Shown: one piece after another, positions 29,597 through 37,500 of the stretch
How the letters are laid out: each line of letters begins with the position of its first letter
How positions within the stretch are numbered: position 1 is the first letter of the stretch
Source of the DNA: Streptomyces sp. MUM 203J
GTDB taxonomy: Bacteria > Actinomycetota > Actinomycetes > Streptomycetales > Streptomycetaceae
Direction of reading: 5' to 3'
Assembly: GCF_022414595.1 (NCBI RefSeq)
Contig: NZ_JADWYO010000013.1
Location: forward strand, 1 to 64,000
DNA: 64,000 bases
The notes under the pieces: generated by a model
Databases searched by the model: none
What the model was told of the DNA's origin: nothing
What the model saw: only the letters and a program-made list of their open reading frames with translations
Made by a program: the position numbers and the translations under genes

Positions 29597-30285
29597 ACCC
29601 TGCACCTGCGTACGGGCTGCACGTGCTCACAGCCGCCTTTACGGGCATGCGGTGGGAGGAGCTTGTGGGTCTGCATCGCAACAATGCGCTGCGGGAGCGA
29701 CGCCAGCGGCATGACGGTGGTGTCTTCACCTGCCCGATCATCCGGGTTGACAAGGAGGTCGGAGCTCTCGCTGAGTACTACGCGCGGAACGAGGAGGGCA
29801 AGCGGAAGATCTTCCGGGGCCTGGAGCCTCCGAAGAACGAGAAGTCGGCACGAGACATCGACGTCCCACCGTTCCTCGCGGAGCTGCTGGAGAAGCACCT
29901 GGCGAGCTGGCCGTACGACTATGTGTTCTGCACGCCGACGGGCAAGTGGTGGTGGCGCTCGGAGTGGTTCCGCATCATTCGGCCGGCGGCTGACGGCAGG
30001 GATGCGCGGCCGAAGGCCCGTGGCACTGCGGTGAAGGAGAAGTGGGATCCGATCATGCCAGGGCTCACCATGAGGGACCTGCGGCACACCCACGACACGT
30101 GGCAGGAGCAGATCGATGTGCGGCCCGTGTTGGGGTATGAGCAGATGGGGCACAAGTACCCTGGCATCAAGGGGACGTATCGGCACCCGACCCCGCCGAT
30201 GAGGCAGGAACGGATCGACGGCTTGCAGGAGCTGTACGAGCGGGGGTTGAAGAATCTGGGGTGGGAGAGTGTCTGGGAAAGTTGA
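29597..30285 (+). pseudogene. Tyrosine integrase, catalytic C-terminal part only
   Basis: The frame gives about 228 residues of a phage/ICE-type tyrosine recombinase: the first Arg box FTGMRWEELVGL, the second box LTMRDLRHTHDTW, and the C-terminal MGHKYPGIKGTYRHPTPPM with the likely nucleophile Tyr. The SAM-like core-binding N-terminal half is absent because the IS256 derivative ends directly upstream at 29596. It probably drove integration of an element that has since been lost or rearranged. It ends 23 bp from the 3' end of the convergent chorismate mutase gene, a plausible attachment-site position. Confidence 0.75.
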
Positions 30286-30308
30286 TCTCCCGAATCTCTC
30301 CTAAACGA

Positions 30309-30668
30309 TCACTGTGGAGTCACCCCGGAGGCTTCCGGGGCGGCTCCGCTGCTGGTCAGGGGGTCGGTCGCGATCTGCTCGTGGTGCCGGATCACTTCGG
30401 CGATGATGAAGTTGAGGAGCTTCTCCGCGAAGGCAGGGTCGAGCTTTGCGGACTCGGCGAGCTGGCGGAGGCGGGCGATCTGGCGTGCCTCGCGGGCGGG
30501 ATCGGCCGGGGGGAGCTGGTGACGGGCCTTGAGGTGGCCGACCTGCTGGGTGCATTTGAAGCGTTCGGCGAGCATGTGGACGACGGCCGCGTCGATGTTG
30601 TCGATGCTTTCGCGGAGGCGGTCCAGCTCGGCGCGGACCGTGTCGTCGATCGGGTCGCTCGTGTTCAT
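30309..30668 (-). CDS. Chorismate mutase (AroQ class)
   Basis: A 119-residue all-helical chorismate mutase converting chorismate to prephenate for Phe and Tyr synthesis. Conserved residues are visible in LRESIDNIDAAVVHMLAERF, VGHLKARHQLPPADPAREAR (Lys/Arg active-site pattern) and FAEKLLNFIIAEVIRHHEQI. Length is normal for the monofunctional actinobacterial type; the last about 15 residues are a loose tail. It is the first core gene to the right of the accessory block, with the truncated integrase converging on it. Confidence 0.88.
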   Translation of the reverse strand: MNTSDPIDDTVRAELDRLRESIDNIDAAVVHMLAERFKCTQQVGHLKARHQLPPADPAREARQIARLRQLAESAKLDPAFAEKLLNFIIAEVIRHHEQIATDPLTSSGAAPEASGVTPQ

Positions 30669-30803
30669 GCGGTGAGCTTAGACGGGTTGCGGGGGCTTGG
30701 CCGGAGGGTGTTCGGGATGCGGAACGGGTGGTGGGGACGTGCCGGAGGGGCGGGCCGGCGGCGTGTGGCCGCGGTCCGCCCCTCCGGGGTTCATGCGCGG
30801 GTG

Positions 30804-31673
<870 letters not shown>

Positions 31674-31829
31674 TTATCCGGAGACCCGCGTGCCCCCCGC
31701 AAGGCGCTCTTTCGGCCAGTGACGGTCCGCCTGCCGCGGATGGCGCGCGGCGGTGCGGGCGGCGGCGCCCTCCGGCCGTACTGTGGGAGGCGTTGGCGTC
31801 GTACGGGATCGTGCGTGGGGGTACGGGAC

Positions 31830-32762
31830 GTGGCGAACGGCAGGGCGGGCGGCGGGGAGGTCGCGCACGGCTTTCCGCACCTGGAAACCGTGCGGGCGGC
31901 GGTCACCGCGCTGTACCGGCGGATCTCGTACGAAGGGCTGACCGAGTACGCGGTGAGCGTCTCCCCCGCCGAGGTGGCCTTCCCGGAGGAGGACGACCTG
32001 CATCTCGGGGCGCACCGGGTGGCGGCCGCACTGGTCCGGCAGCTGCGGCTGCCGGAGGCCCGGATGATCGTGAGCTTCCGGGCCATGGAGCACGCGGCGA
32101 CCGTGGAGCTGGCGGCCGGGCCCGAGTACTTCATCGAACTGAACGACCGGTTCCGCACGCACCGCCGGGACATCGGCGCGGCGCTCGCGCACGAGATCAC
32201 CCATGTGCTGCTGCACCGGCTGGGGCTGGCCTTCCCCGGCACTCGGGACAACGAGATCCTGACGGACACGGTGACCACGTACCTGGGCACCGGGTGGCTG
32301 CTGCTGGACGCCTACCGGGAGGACGCGGTGTCGAGCCAGAAGCTGGGCTATCTGACGCCGGAGGAGTTCGGCTACGTCCTGGCCAAGCGGGCGCGGGTGT
32401 TCGGCGAGGACCCGTCGCCGTGGTTCACCAGTCCGCAGGGGTACGCGGCGTATGTACGGGGCCGGGCGGAGGCCGACCGGGACGAGCGGCGGCCCCCTCT
32501 GGCTGCGGCCGGACGGCTGGCCCGGCACCGGTACGCGCGAGACCGGCGGCTGTACGCGGCGGGGGGCAGGCAGGCGGGGCGCGGGGCGGCCGGGGAGGGC
32601 GTGGCCGGGGGCGCGGGCTACGCGTTCGAGGGCGGGGACGGCGCGGGGCTGAGCGTGTCGTTCCCCTGCCCGACGTGCCTGCAGCGGATCCGGGTTCCGG
32701 TGCGGGGGCGGGTGCGGGCCCGGTGCGGGCTGTGCGGCATGGTGCTGGAGTGCGACACCTAG
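31830..32762 (+). CDS. Zinc-protease-like protein (HExxH) with C-terminal zinc ribbon
   Basis: About 310 residues. The central segment has HEITHVLLHR, a HExxH zinc-protease motif, with ELNDRFRTHRRDIGAALA before it and NEILTDTVTTYLGTGWLL after it, offering a third ligand. The C terminus has CPTC and CGLC pairs (PCPTCLQRIRVPV; RCGLCGMVLEC), a zinc ribbon. The start is uncertain: GTG codons at 31815, 31821 and 31830 are in frame, and the last has a G-rich sequence 8 bases upstream. No signal peptide is seen, so it should be cytoplasmic. I do not recognise a named family; activity is inferred from the motif only. Confidence 0.7.
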   Translation: MANGRAGGGEVAHGFPHLETVRAAVTALYRRISYEGLTEYAVSVSPAEVAFPEEDDLHLGAHRVAAALVRQLRLPEARMIVSFRAMEHAATVELAAGPEYFIELNDRFRTHRRDIGAALAHEITHVLLHRLGLAFPGTRDNEILTDTVTTYLGTGWLLLDAYREDAVSSQKLGYLTPEEFGYVLAKRARVFGEDPSPWFTSPQGYAAYVRGRAEADRDERRPPLAAAGRLARHRYARDRRLYAAGGRQAGRGAAGEGVAGGAGYAFEGGDGAGLSVSFPCPTCLQRIRVPVRGRVRARCGLCGMVLECDT

Positions 32763-33250
32763 CGACCTAGTGGATGGCGGCGGGGCAGGTGCGGGCCCGT
32801 CGGCGGGCGCGCCGGCAGCCTGGCCCGCGGGCGCGGGCGGTCCTGCTCCACGGTCGTGCGGAGGGCCTCGGTGAGTTCGGCGCGGAAGAGGACGAACGGG
32901 CCCGGCTCCTCCGTGTCGTCGGCGAAACGGCTCAGGCTGCCGGGGTCGGTGACCTCGACGGCGCGTCCGGAGAGGCGCACGTCGCCGCCGCCCATGCCGG
33001 TGCCGGGGCCGGGGTTGGCGTGCAGGGCGAAGCGCGGGTCGCGGCGCAGGTCGTCGGCCTTGCGGGAGCCGGGCATCATGCCGAGCCACAGCTCGCCGTG
33101 GCGGAAGTTCACCTCCAGCCCGCTCAGACGCGGGGAGCCGTCCTTGCGGAGGGTGCCGAGAACGTGGTGCGTGTACGCCTCGAAGCGCTTGCGGACGGTG
33201 TCGGCGAAGTCGGGTTCGGCGGTCTGGAACGTCTTCCACGAGGAGGTCAT
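32759..33250 (-). CDS. Pyridoxamine 5'-phosphate oxidase-like (split-barrel FMN) protein
   Basis: About 163 residues. The start TSSWKTFQTAEPDFADTV and the segments HHVLGTLRKDGSPRLSGLEV, LWLGMMPGSRKADDLRRDPR and FALHANPG are typical of the PNPOx-like flavin-binding split barrel; family members reduce or oxidise small molecules with FMN or F420. I chose the ATG at 33250, where family homology begins; the frame stays open to 33280. The last about 35 residues are Arg/Pro-rich and unlike the usual ending, so the C terminus may be altered. The 3' end overlaps the stop of the zinc-protease-like gene by 4 bases. Confidence 0.75.
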   Translation of the reverse strand: MTSSWKTFQTAEPDFADTVRKRFEAYTHHVLGTLRKDGSPRLSGLEVNFRHGELWLGMMPGSRKADDLRRDPRFALHANPGPGTGMGGGDVRLSGRAVEVTDPGSLSRFADDTEEPGPFVLFRAELTEALRTTVEQDRPRPRARLPARPPTGPHLPRRHPLGR

Positions 33251-33304
33251 GGTGCCCATGAAAGCGCGGATACCCGACATCTCCCGTCGGGTGTCCGCGG
33301 TGTC

Positions 33305-33520
33305 TCAGGCCGTCGCCCGTTCGGCGGCGCCGCGCTCGACGCAGAGCTCGTCGCCCTCGACGCCCGCCCGGACGGCCCGTCCCGTGCCGTCCGGGCGGCG
33401 CCGGCCGTCGACGAGAACGGCGCCGAGGGCGAGCAGGCGCTCGGCCTCCTCCTCGCGGGTGCGGTCCTGGGGTTGGAGGTCCAAGTGGACCCGGTTCTCG
33501 GCGTCCTGCTTCTCCGGCAT
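33305..33520 (-). pseudogene. Truncated VOC (glyoxalase-like) protein, C-terminal half
   Basis: 71 residues matching only the second half of a VOC-superfamily protein: KQDAENRVHLDLQPQDRTRE, ERLLALGAVLVDGRRRPDG and GDELCVERGAAER (conserved ending with a metal-ligand Glu). Intact members have about 120-140 residues. The frame is closed upstream by a TGA, and no N-terminal half is present. It may be a remnant or a short stand-alone protein; a remnant is more likely. Confidence 0.55.
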
Positions 33521-33587
33521 GTGATGCGAAGACGCAACCGTCTCCCCTCAAGCGGACTGGCCCCACTCGGTCATGAGGCAGCCGTGC

Positions 33588-34361
33588 TCACGCGGCGCCT
33601 CCGAGTCGGGGCGTGACCGGCACGGCCCGGCTCCAGAGCTCCTCCGCGTGATCACGGAAACGGTCGAACATGCCGCCGCTGCCCTGCCGGTGGAGGTGCA
33701 GCAGGGGTGAGTCATGGCCGACCAGCCGTGCGAGGTGGGGTGTCACCAGCGCGTCGTCATCGAACCGGAAGACGCTCAGGCTCACGTGGTTCACCGCGTC
33801 CGAGGGAGCCGAGAATCGCGCCTCGAGCCCCTCCGGGGAGCCGAGGCGGCCAAGGTGCTCCAGGGTGATCCGGATCCGGGTGGAGACGGTCAGGGAGGTG
33901 TCCTCGATCGCCTCCCGCTGCCGCGTCACCTCGCCCTCGGGGTCGCCGGTCAGGAAGCGGACCCGGACACCGGATGCGACCTTACGGCGCAGCGTCTCGG
34001 AGAACGCCGGGACGGACGTGAAAAGGAAGTAGTTCGTGTACCCGGCGAAGTAGATCTCCTGCGTGGCCCCGTCGACCAGCTCGGACCAAAGGGAGGACGG
34101 CGCTGCGGACCGGTATGGATAACTGCGGGTGATCTCGCGATCCGTGCCGGTCTTGATGCGGTCCTTGACCACCTGTGGCCAGATCATTTCCTCGTCCACT
34201 CCCAGAGCGTGGGCGGCGTCTTCGCGGTTCCTGGCGTGCGGCGTTAACGCCTCGTTCGAAACCCATCGTTCCACTTGCTTCGGGGATACCCCCACCCGGT
34301 ATGCGAGCTGTCGGACGGAGAGCCCCGCTTCATCCATGGCAGAACGAAGTCTGACGTTCAA
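33588..34361 (-). CDS. XRE-family regulator with DUF5919 effector domain
   Basis: A 257-residue regulator. An N-terminal HTH (LRSAMDEAGLSVRQLAYRVG then VSPKQVERWVSNE) precedes a C-terminal phospholipase-D-like DUF5919 domain with EIYFAGYTNYFLFTSVPAFS and VRVRFLTGDPEGEVTRQREA. The start is TTG at 34361, preceded by AAGGGGG. It is divergent from a four-gene overlapping cassette and probably controls it or itself through the shared 185-bp promoter region. The family is widespread in Streptomyces, often beside such cassettes; the ligand or biological role is unknown. Confidence 0.82.
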   Translation of the reverse strand: MNVRLRSAMDEAGLSVRQLAYRVGVSPKQVERWVSNEALTPHARNREDAAHALGVDEEMIWPQVVKDRIKTGTDREITRSYPYRSAAPSSLWSELVDGATQEIYFAGYTNYFLFTSVPAFSETLRRKVASGVRVRFLTGDPEGEVTRQREAIEDTSLTVSTRIRITLEHLGRLGSPEGLEARFSAPSDAVNHVSLSVFRFDDDALVTPHLARLVGHDSPLLHLHRQGSGGMFDRFRDHAEELWSRAVPVTPRLGGAA

Positions 34362-34409
34362 GTCAACCCCCTTGGCAGGGACGTTCGGGCCTTCTTAAGG
34401 ACCCTAGCG

Positions 34410-34457
34410 CCGTAAGGCCCAACTGTCCCTGCGCACAGTGAGATACGTCCCTTACGG
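34410..34457. promoter_or_regulatory. Inverted repeat in the divergent XRE/cassette promoter region
   Basis: An exact 8-bp inverted repeat, ccgtaagg (34410-34417) and ccttacgg (34450-34457), sits between the regulator and the first cassette gene, with gtccct repeated twice inside. It is a candidate operator for the XRE regulator; no binding data exist here. Confidence 0.35.
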
Positions 34458-34545
34458 GGGTTCACGATCGGGAGGACGTAGAAGAGACCCCCGCGACGGG
34501 TGGAGCCGTCCGGGGGCGTGGCCAACGCTTACGAGGAGCGTCGAC

Positions 34546-34920
34546 ATGACAGACCCTATCTGCCGGACCGCCGTACGGTTCCGGCCGGTGTTCACGCCCG
34601 GTTCCGGTCGGCGGCGGGCGGGGGCCCGCCCGACCACGGCGGCCCCGGCCGCACAGCCCCAGACCTCCCATCCCCCGTACGGGCAGGTTGCGCAGTTCGG
34701 TCCGGGGTGGGGCTGGACCGCGCGACCCCGGCCCCCGTACGGGCTGCGTGAGATGTTCGACGGCGACACGGTCGCCCTCGTCCGCCCGCACCTGGTCGCT
34801 CACGAGCGGCGGCAGGAACGGGCGCGGCAGAGGCAGCGCTGCCTCACGCTCGTGATGGCGGCGGACTTCGGCATCGACCTTGACCGGCGGATCCTGCACG
34901 GGGCGGGGGTGTCCCGGTGA
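34546..34920 (+). CDS. Hypothetical protein, first gene of XRE-linked cassette
   Basis: A 124-residue protein that I do not recognise. The ATG at 34546 follows GAGGAG. A Pro/Gly-rich middle (YGQVAQFGPGWGW; RPPYGLREMF) precedes a C-terminal helix VALVRPHLVAHERRQERARQ with a Cys in RCLTLVMAADFGIDLD. Similar short proteins open many of these cassettes. The stop overlaps the next start (GTGA). Confidence 0.65.
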   Translation: MTDPICRTAVRFRPVFTPGSGRRRAGARPTTAAPAAQPQTSHPPYGQVAQFGPGWGWTARPRPPYGLREMFDGDTVALVRPHLVAHERRQERARQRQRCLTLVMAADFGIDLDRRILHGAGVSR

Positions 34921-35297
34921 GCACGGGCCTGAAGCGGGTCGAGCCGCTGAGTACGGAGCCGTGCAGGGAGCGCCCCGGCCCTGGTCGCCACCACCTGCCG
35001 TGCATCCTGCCTTCCGGTCACGAGGGTGAGCACCGGGACGCGTTCGCGCAGACCTGGGGCCCCTCGGGGCGGTCGGCCCCAAGCGACGCGGCCCCCGGCG
35101 TGCGGGCGGCGCGGAAACCGGTCCGTATGTGCGTGAGATGCCAGCACATGACGGACACGCCCTTGATCGTGGCGGAGATCGATTCTGCGTCCGGTCCGGG
35201 GTTCAACGTCTATTGCTGCCCGCAGTGCGCCCGGTACTACTTCGCGCACCCCGAGCGTCGGCCCGGTTGGCCCGGAAACACGGACGGCACCCTGTGA
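34917..35297 (+). CDS. Hypothetical zinc-ribbon protein, second gene of cassette
   Basis: A 126-residue protein. It has a CILPSGHEGEHRDAFAQTWG segment (Cys/His-rich, common in phage and accessory small proteins) and two CxxC pairs, MCVRCQHMTD and YCCPQCARYY, forming a likely zinc ribbon in the second half. The GTG start overlaps the preceding TGA, and the stop overlaps the next GTG. Role unknown; a nucleic-acid or protein interaction module is plausible. Confidence 0.65.
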   Translation: MSTGLKRVEPLSTEPCRERPGPGRHHLPCILPSGHEGEHRDAFAQTWGPSGRSAPSDAAPGVRAARKPVRMCVRCQHMTDTPLIVAEIDSASGPGFNVYCCPQCARYYFAHPERRPGWPGNTDGTL

Positions 35298-35671
35298 GCG
35301 CGCCCCGCACGGTCACCGTGCACAACCTTGACCACGGCCCGACGACCGTGCCGGAGCCGACGCGGTGCCGGGGTCACGACGACGGCGCTCCGCAGTACCC
35401 GGCGGATGTGATCCACACCGGGCCGCCGCTGTCCCTGGCGACTCCGTCCTGGCGGGGCCCGGCGAAGTGGCTGCACGCGGTGGTGGACGCGGCGCCGCAC
35501 AGCGCCCGCGAACGGGACATGGTGGTGGTGGAGTTGGGCGGCGGCTCGTACCGGTACAGCCCGGAGGGGCTGCGCGAACTCGCGGACGACCTGACGGCGC
35601 AGCTCCACGAGGTCCGGGCGTTCGCAGACACGCTCGCGGCGCCCCGCGCGGCCGAGGTCCCCGACCGGTGA
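35294..35671 (+). CDS. DUF6907-like protein, third gene of cassette
   Basis: A 125-residue protein with the layout I associate with DUF6907: TVHNLDHGPTTVPEPTRCRG at the N terminus, YPADVIHTGPPLSLATPSW, a MVVVELGGGSYRYSPEGLRE block, and a final amphipathic helix (LADDLTAQLHEVRAFADTLA). GTG start in a GTGA overlap; its own stop overlaps the next gene. Function unknown. Confidence 0.65.
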   Translation: MSAPRTVTVHNLDHGPTTVPEPTRCRGHDDGAPQYPADVIHTGPPLSLATPSWRGPAKWLHAVVDAAPHSARERDMVVVELGGGSYRYSPEGLRELADDLTAQLHEVRAFADTLAAPRAAEVPDR

Positions 35672-35889
35672 GCGGGCGCCTGACGGGCGCGGAAGCGTGG
35701 AAGGAGATGGACCGTACCGGGAAGTCCGGAGCGTGCGTCATCGGTGACTGCGGCTACTGCACCCCTCCGCTGGACCTGTACGTGAACGCGCGCGGGCGCC
35801 CCCTGGTCGGCCCGCCGGTCATCTCGATCAGGTGCGCATGTGCCTGCCACCACGGCCGTCCCGTCCGGCGGGAGGTCGTCACCGTGTAG
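35668..35889 (+). CDS. Small Cys-rich protein, fourth gene of cassette
   Basis: A 73-residue protein with GACVIGDCGYCTPPLDLYVN and SIRCACACHHGRP, i.e. six Cys plus His residues, suggesting a metal-binding or disulfide-rich fold. The GTG at 35668 overlaps the previous stop. It closes the co-translated set; no gene follows on this strand until the accessory remnants. Confidence 0.6.
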   Translation: MSGRLTGAEAWKEMDRTGKSGACVIGDCGYCTPPLDLYVNARGRPLVGPPVISIRCACACHHGRPVRREVVTV

Positions 35890-36039
35890 GCCGACCATCC
35901 GCCCCGTTTCCCTCGCCTCGGGTGGAGGGGCTGGCGGCCCCCTCACAGCCTCCCGCGCCCGGTGTCCATGGCCCCCTTCGGCCGGGCACGGGAGGCACAG
36001 GACGGGCCACGGCCGGCATGCAGCCGCAGGCCGGGACTT

Positions 36040-36246
36040 CTCCATACCCTCCCCCTCGGTGACGTGACGCATTGTGACGGCGCTCGGAGGGTTGGAGCGC
36101 AACCGCTCGTGGTGCTGCCAGCCGAGTGCGCCACGGCCGGCGAGGGCGATGCGGTCGAGGTCGATGACGATGTCCGTGGACCGGGCATCGGCGGTGATCC
36201 ATAAGGTTCTGCCTGCGGCCGGGGGTCCGGTCACGACGTACAGCTC
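36040..36246 (-). pseudogene. Remnant of AAA/P-loop ATPase (phage- or ICE-type)
   Basis: Directly after the HNH remnant stop the frame reads ELYVVTGPPAAGRTLWITAD then STDIVIDLDRIALA. This resembles the N terminus of small AAA ATPases that follow HNH genes in actinobacterial phages and integrative elements. The Walker A Lys is Arg (GPPAAGRT), and similarity fades after about 60 residues. There is no intact gene in 35890-36246 otherwise. Confidence 0.4.
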
Positions 36247-36415
36247 TCACCACCTCCGGGATACGCGTTCCTGCGGCCGCGACGCTGTGCCGTTGCCGCG
36301 GGAGCTGTTGCACTGCCGGTGCGCGCTACGGGCATTGGCGGGGTTGAGGAGGTCACCACCCGCGGGAGAGTGGGGTGGCGTGGTCGAAGGTGAACGCCCA
36401 CGGCGACCGCTGTGT
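36247..36415 (-). pseudogene. HNH endonuclease, C-terminal remnant with frameshift
   Basis: One frame gives WAFTFDHATPLSRG; after a one-base shift in ggtgg near 36358, the next gives GDLLNPANARSAHRQCNSSR then GNGTASRPQERVSRRW and stop. Together this is the DHxxPLSxGGxxxxxNxxxxHxxCNxxxG core of phage-associated HNH endonucleases. The zinc-binding N-terminal half is absent. It is a marker of a lost phage or integrative element. Confidence 0.6.
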
Positions 36416-36434
36416 GTCACGGCCGGTGAGAGAT

Positions 36435-36851
36435 TTAGTATCGAACAGTCACACCCTTGGCTGAAAGACGGAATCCAGAACCGTTGCCGTTGACGAGCTC
36501 CAGCCGAAGATAGTATTCGCCTGCGGCCAAGTCTCCCCAGTAAGAGGTGCCGCAGTAGTTCCTTTTGGTGCCCTGGTTCCAGTCAGGGCCGAAGACGTCC
36601 CTGTAGACGGAAAAGTCGGCTGACTTAAACGACGTCGGTGTCGACGAACAGCCAGAGAGTGCCATCGATGTGCTGGTGGCGTCGGTATTCTTGTCAGTCC
36701 ACCGACGTGATTCACCGGAGCCTACCAGCCAGTTCTTGATAGTGGACGAGAAGCTTCCCTCGGCCTGAGCCGGAGCAGCAAGACCAAAGAGTATCAGGCT
36801 GGTCGCGACTGTAACGGTAGCCCTGAGACTGCGCTTGGATATGAATATCAT
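36435..36851 (-). CDS. Small secreted protein A (paralogue of the split gene at 39622-40903)
   Basis: A 138-residue protein with a Sec signal (KRSLRATVTVATSLILFG, cleavage near PAQA-EGS). The about 108-residue mature part has two Cys (SGC and NYCG) and the motifs EGSFSSTIKNWL, ESRRWTDKN, DVFGPDWNQGTKRNYC and YWGDLAAGEYYLRLE. These recur in protein B across the transporter genes. The ATG follows AGAGGATCA. It is the last gene of a minus-strand block with an ABC ATPase, a permease and a membrane protein. Beta-rich composition suggests an extracellular domain. No known family was recognised; a toxin, bacteriocin or exported ligand is possible but unproven. Confidence 0.75.
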   Translation of the reverse strand: MIFISKRSLRATVTVATSLILFGLAAPAQAEGSFSSTIKNWLVGSGESRRWTDKNTDATSTSMALSGCSSTPTSFKSADFSVYRDVFGPDWNQGTKRNYCGTSYWGDLAAGEYYLRLELVNGNGSGFRLSAKGVTVRY

Positions 36852-36903
36852 TGATCCTCTTTCGTGGATGACATAGGGTGGCGAACGGCAACCTGGGCCA
36901 GAA

Positions 36904-37500
36904 TTAGGGGTTGACCTGAAATGGCGGACGTGACCAGAGTGCCGTCATCGCCACGCCGATCCCGACTGCAGAAATTGCCAGCACCATTGCCATGGTCGAA
37001 TCGGCTGGGTGCAGAAGCCATGCCCAAGGCTCGGGTGTTCCGCCTGGACCCCATCCACTGGCCGCAAGAATTAGAGGGACAGCTGCCAGCGCGGCTCCCG
37101 CAAGTTGGGAGCCTACCAGCGGAAAAAGCAGCAGCGCGAGGCCCAGATAACCGACCAGGTTTCTACCCAGGACCACAGGAAGATCGGAACTCAGGGCGAT
37201 TCGACAAAGAAATGAGGCAAGTACCCCCACGGCAGCGATACACAAAGCCAGAGCCGAGTCCCAGTAGCGTAGATTGCGAGCGGCGATACTTTCAGACGGG
37301 ATGTTGCCCCGGCTTAAGCCGTAGAGCAGAGTTACCGCAGGGACCAGTGTCATGAGATGCGCAACAAGAAACTGGCCAGACTGTCCTGTCAGGGCAGGAA
37401 CAGGCAGTTCAGCATTGCCGATCAGCAGGCCAAGTGCCACCGTGCCGACGGTCGACGCCACGACGACGTGAATGGCACGAACCTTGCACCACCAGATCAT
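36904..37500 (-). CDS. Membrane protein associated with ABC transporter
   Basis: A 198-residue protein with about six hydrophobic segments (VVVASTVGTVALGLLIG; VAHLMTLVPAVTLLYGL; YLGLALLLFPLVGSQLAGAA; MAMVLAISAVGIGVAMTALW). The ATG at 37500 forms an ATGA overlap with the permease gene stop, so it is surely co-translated. It contains a TTA Leu codon (in LYGLSRG), rare in Streptomyces and decoded only by the bldA tRNA. Likely a second membrane subunit of the transporter or an immunity-like protein; no family recognised. Confidence 0.75.
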   Translation of the reverse strand: MIWWCKVRAIHVVVASTVGTVALGLLIGNAELPVPALTGQSGQFLVAHLMTLVPAVTLLYGLSRGNIPSESIAARNLRYWDSALALCIAAVGVLASFLCRIALSSDLPVVLGRNLVGYLGLALLLFPLVGSQLAGAALAAVPLILAASGWGPGGTPEPWAWLLHPADSTMAMVLAISAVGIGVAMTALWSRPPFQVNP

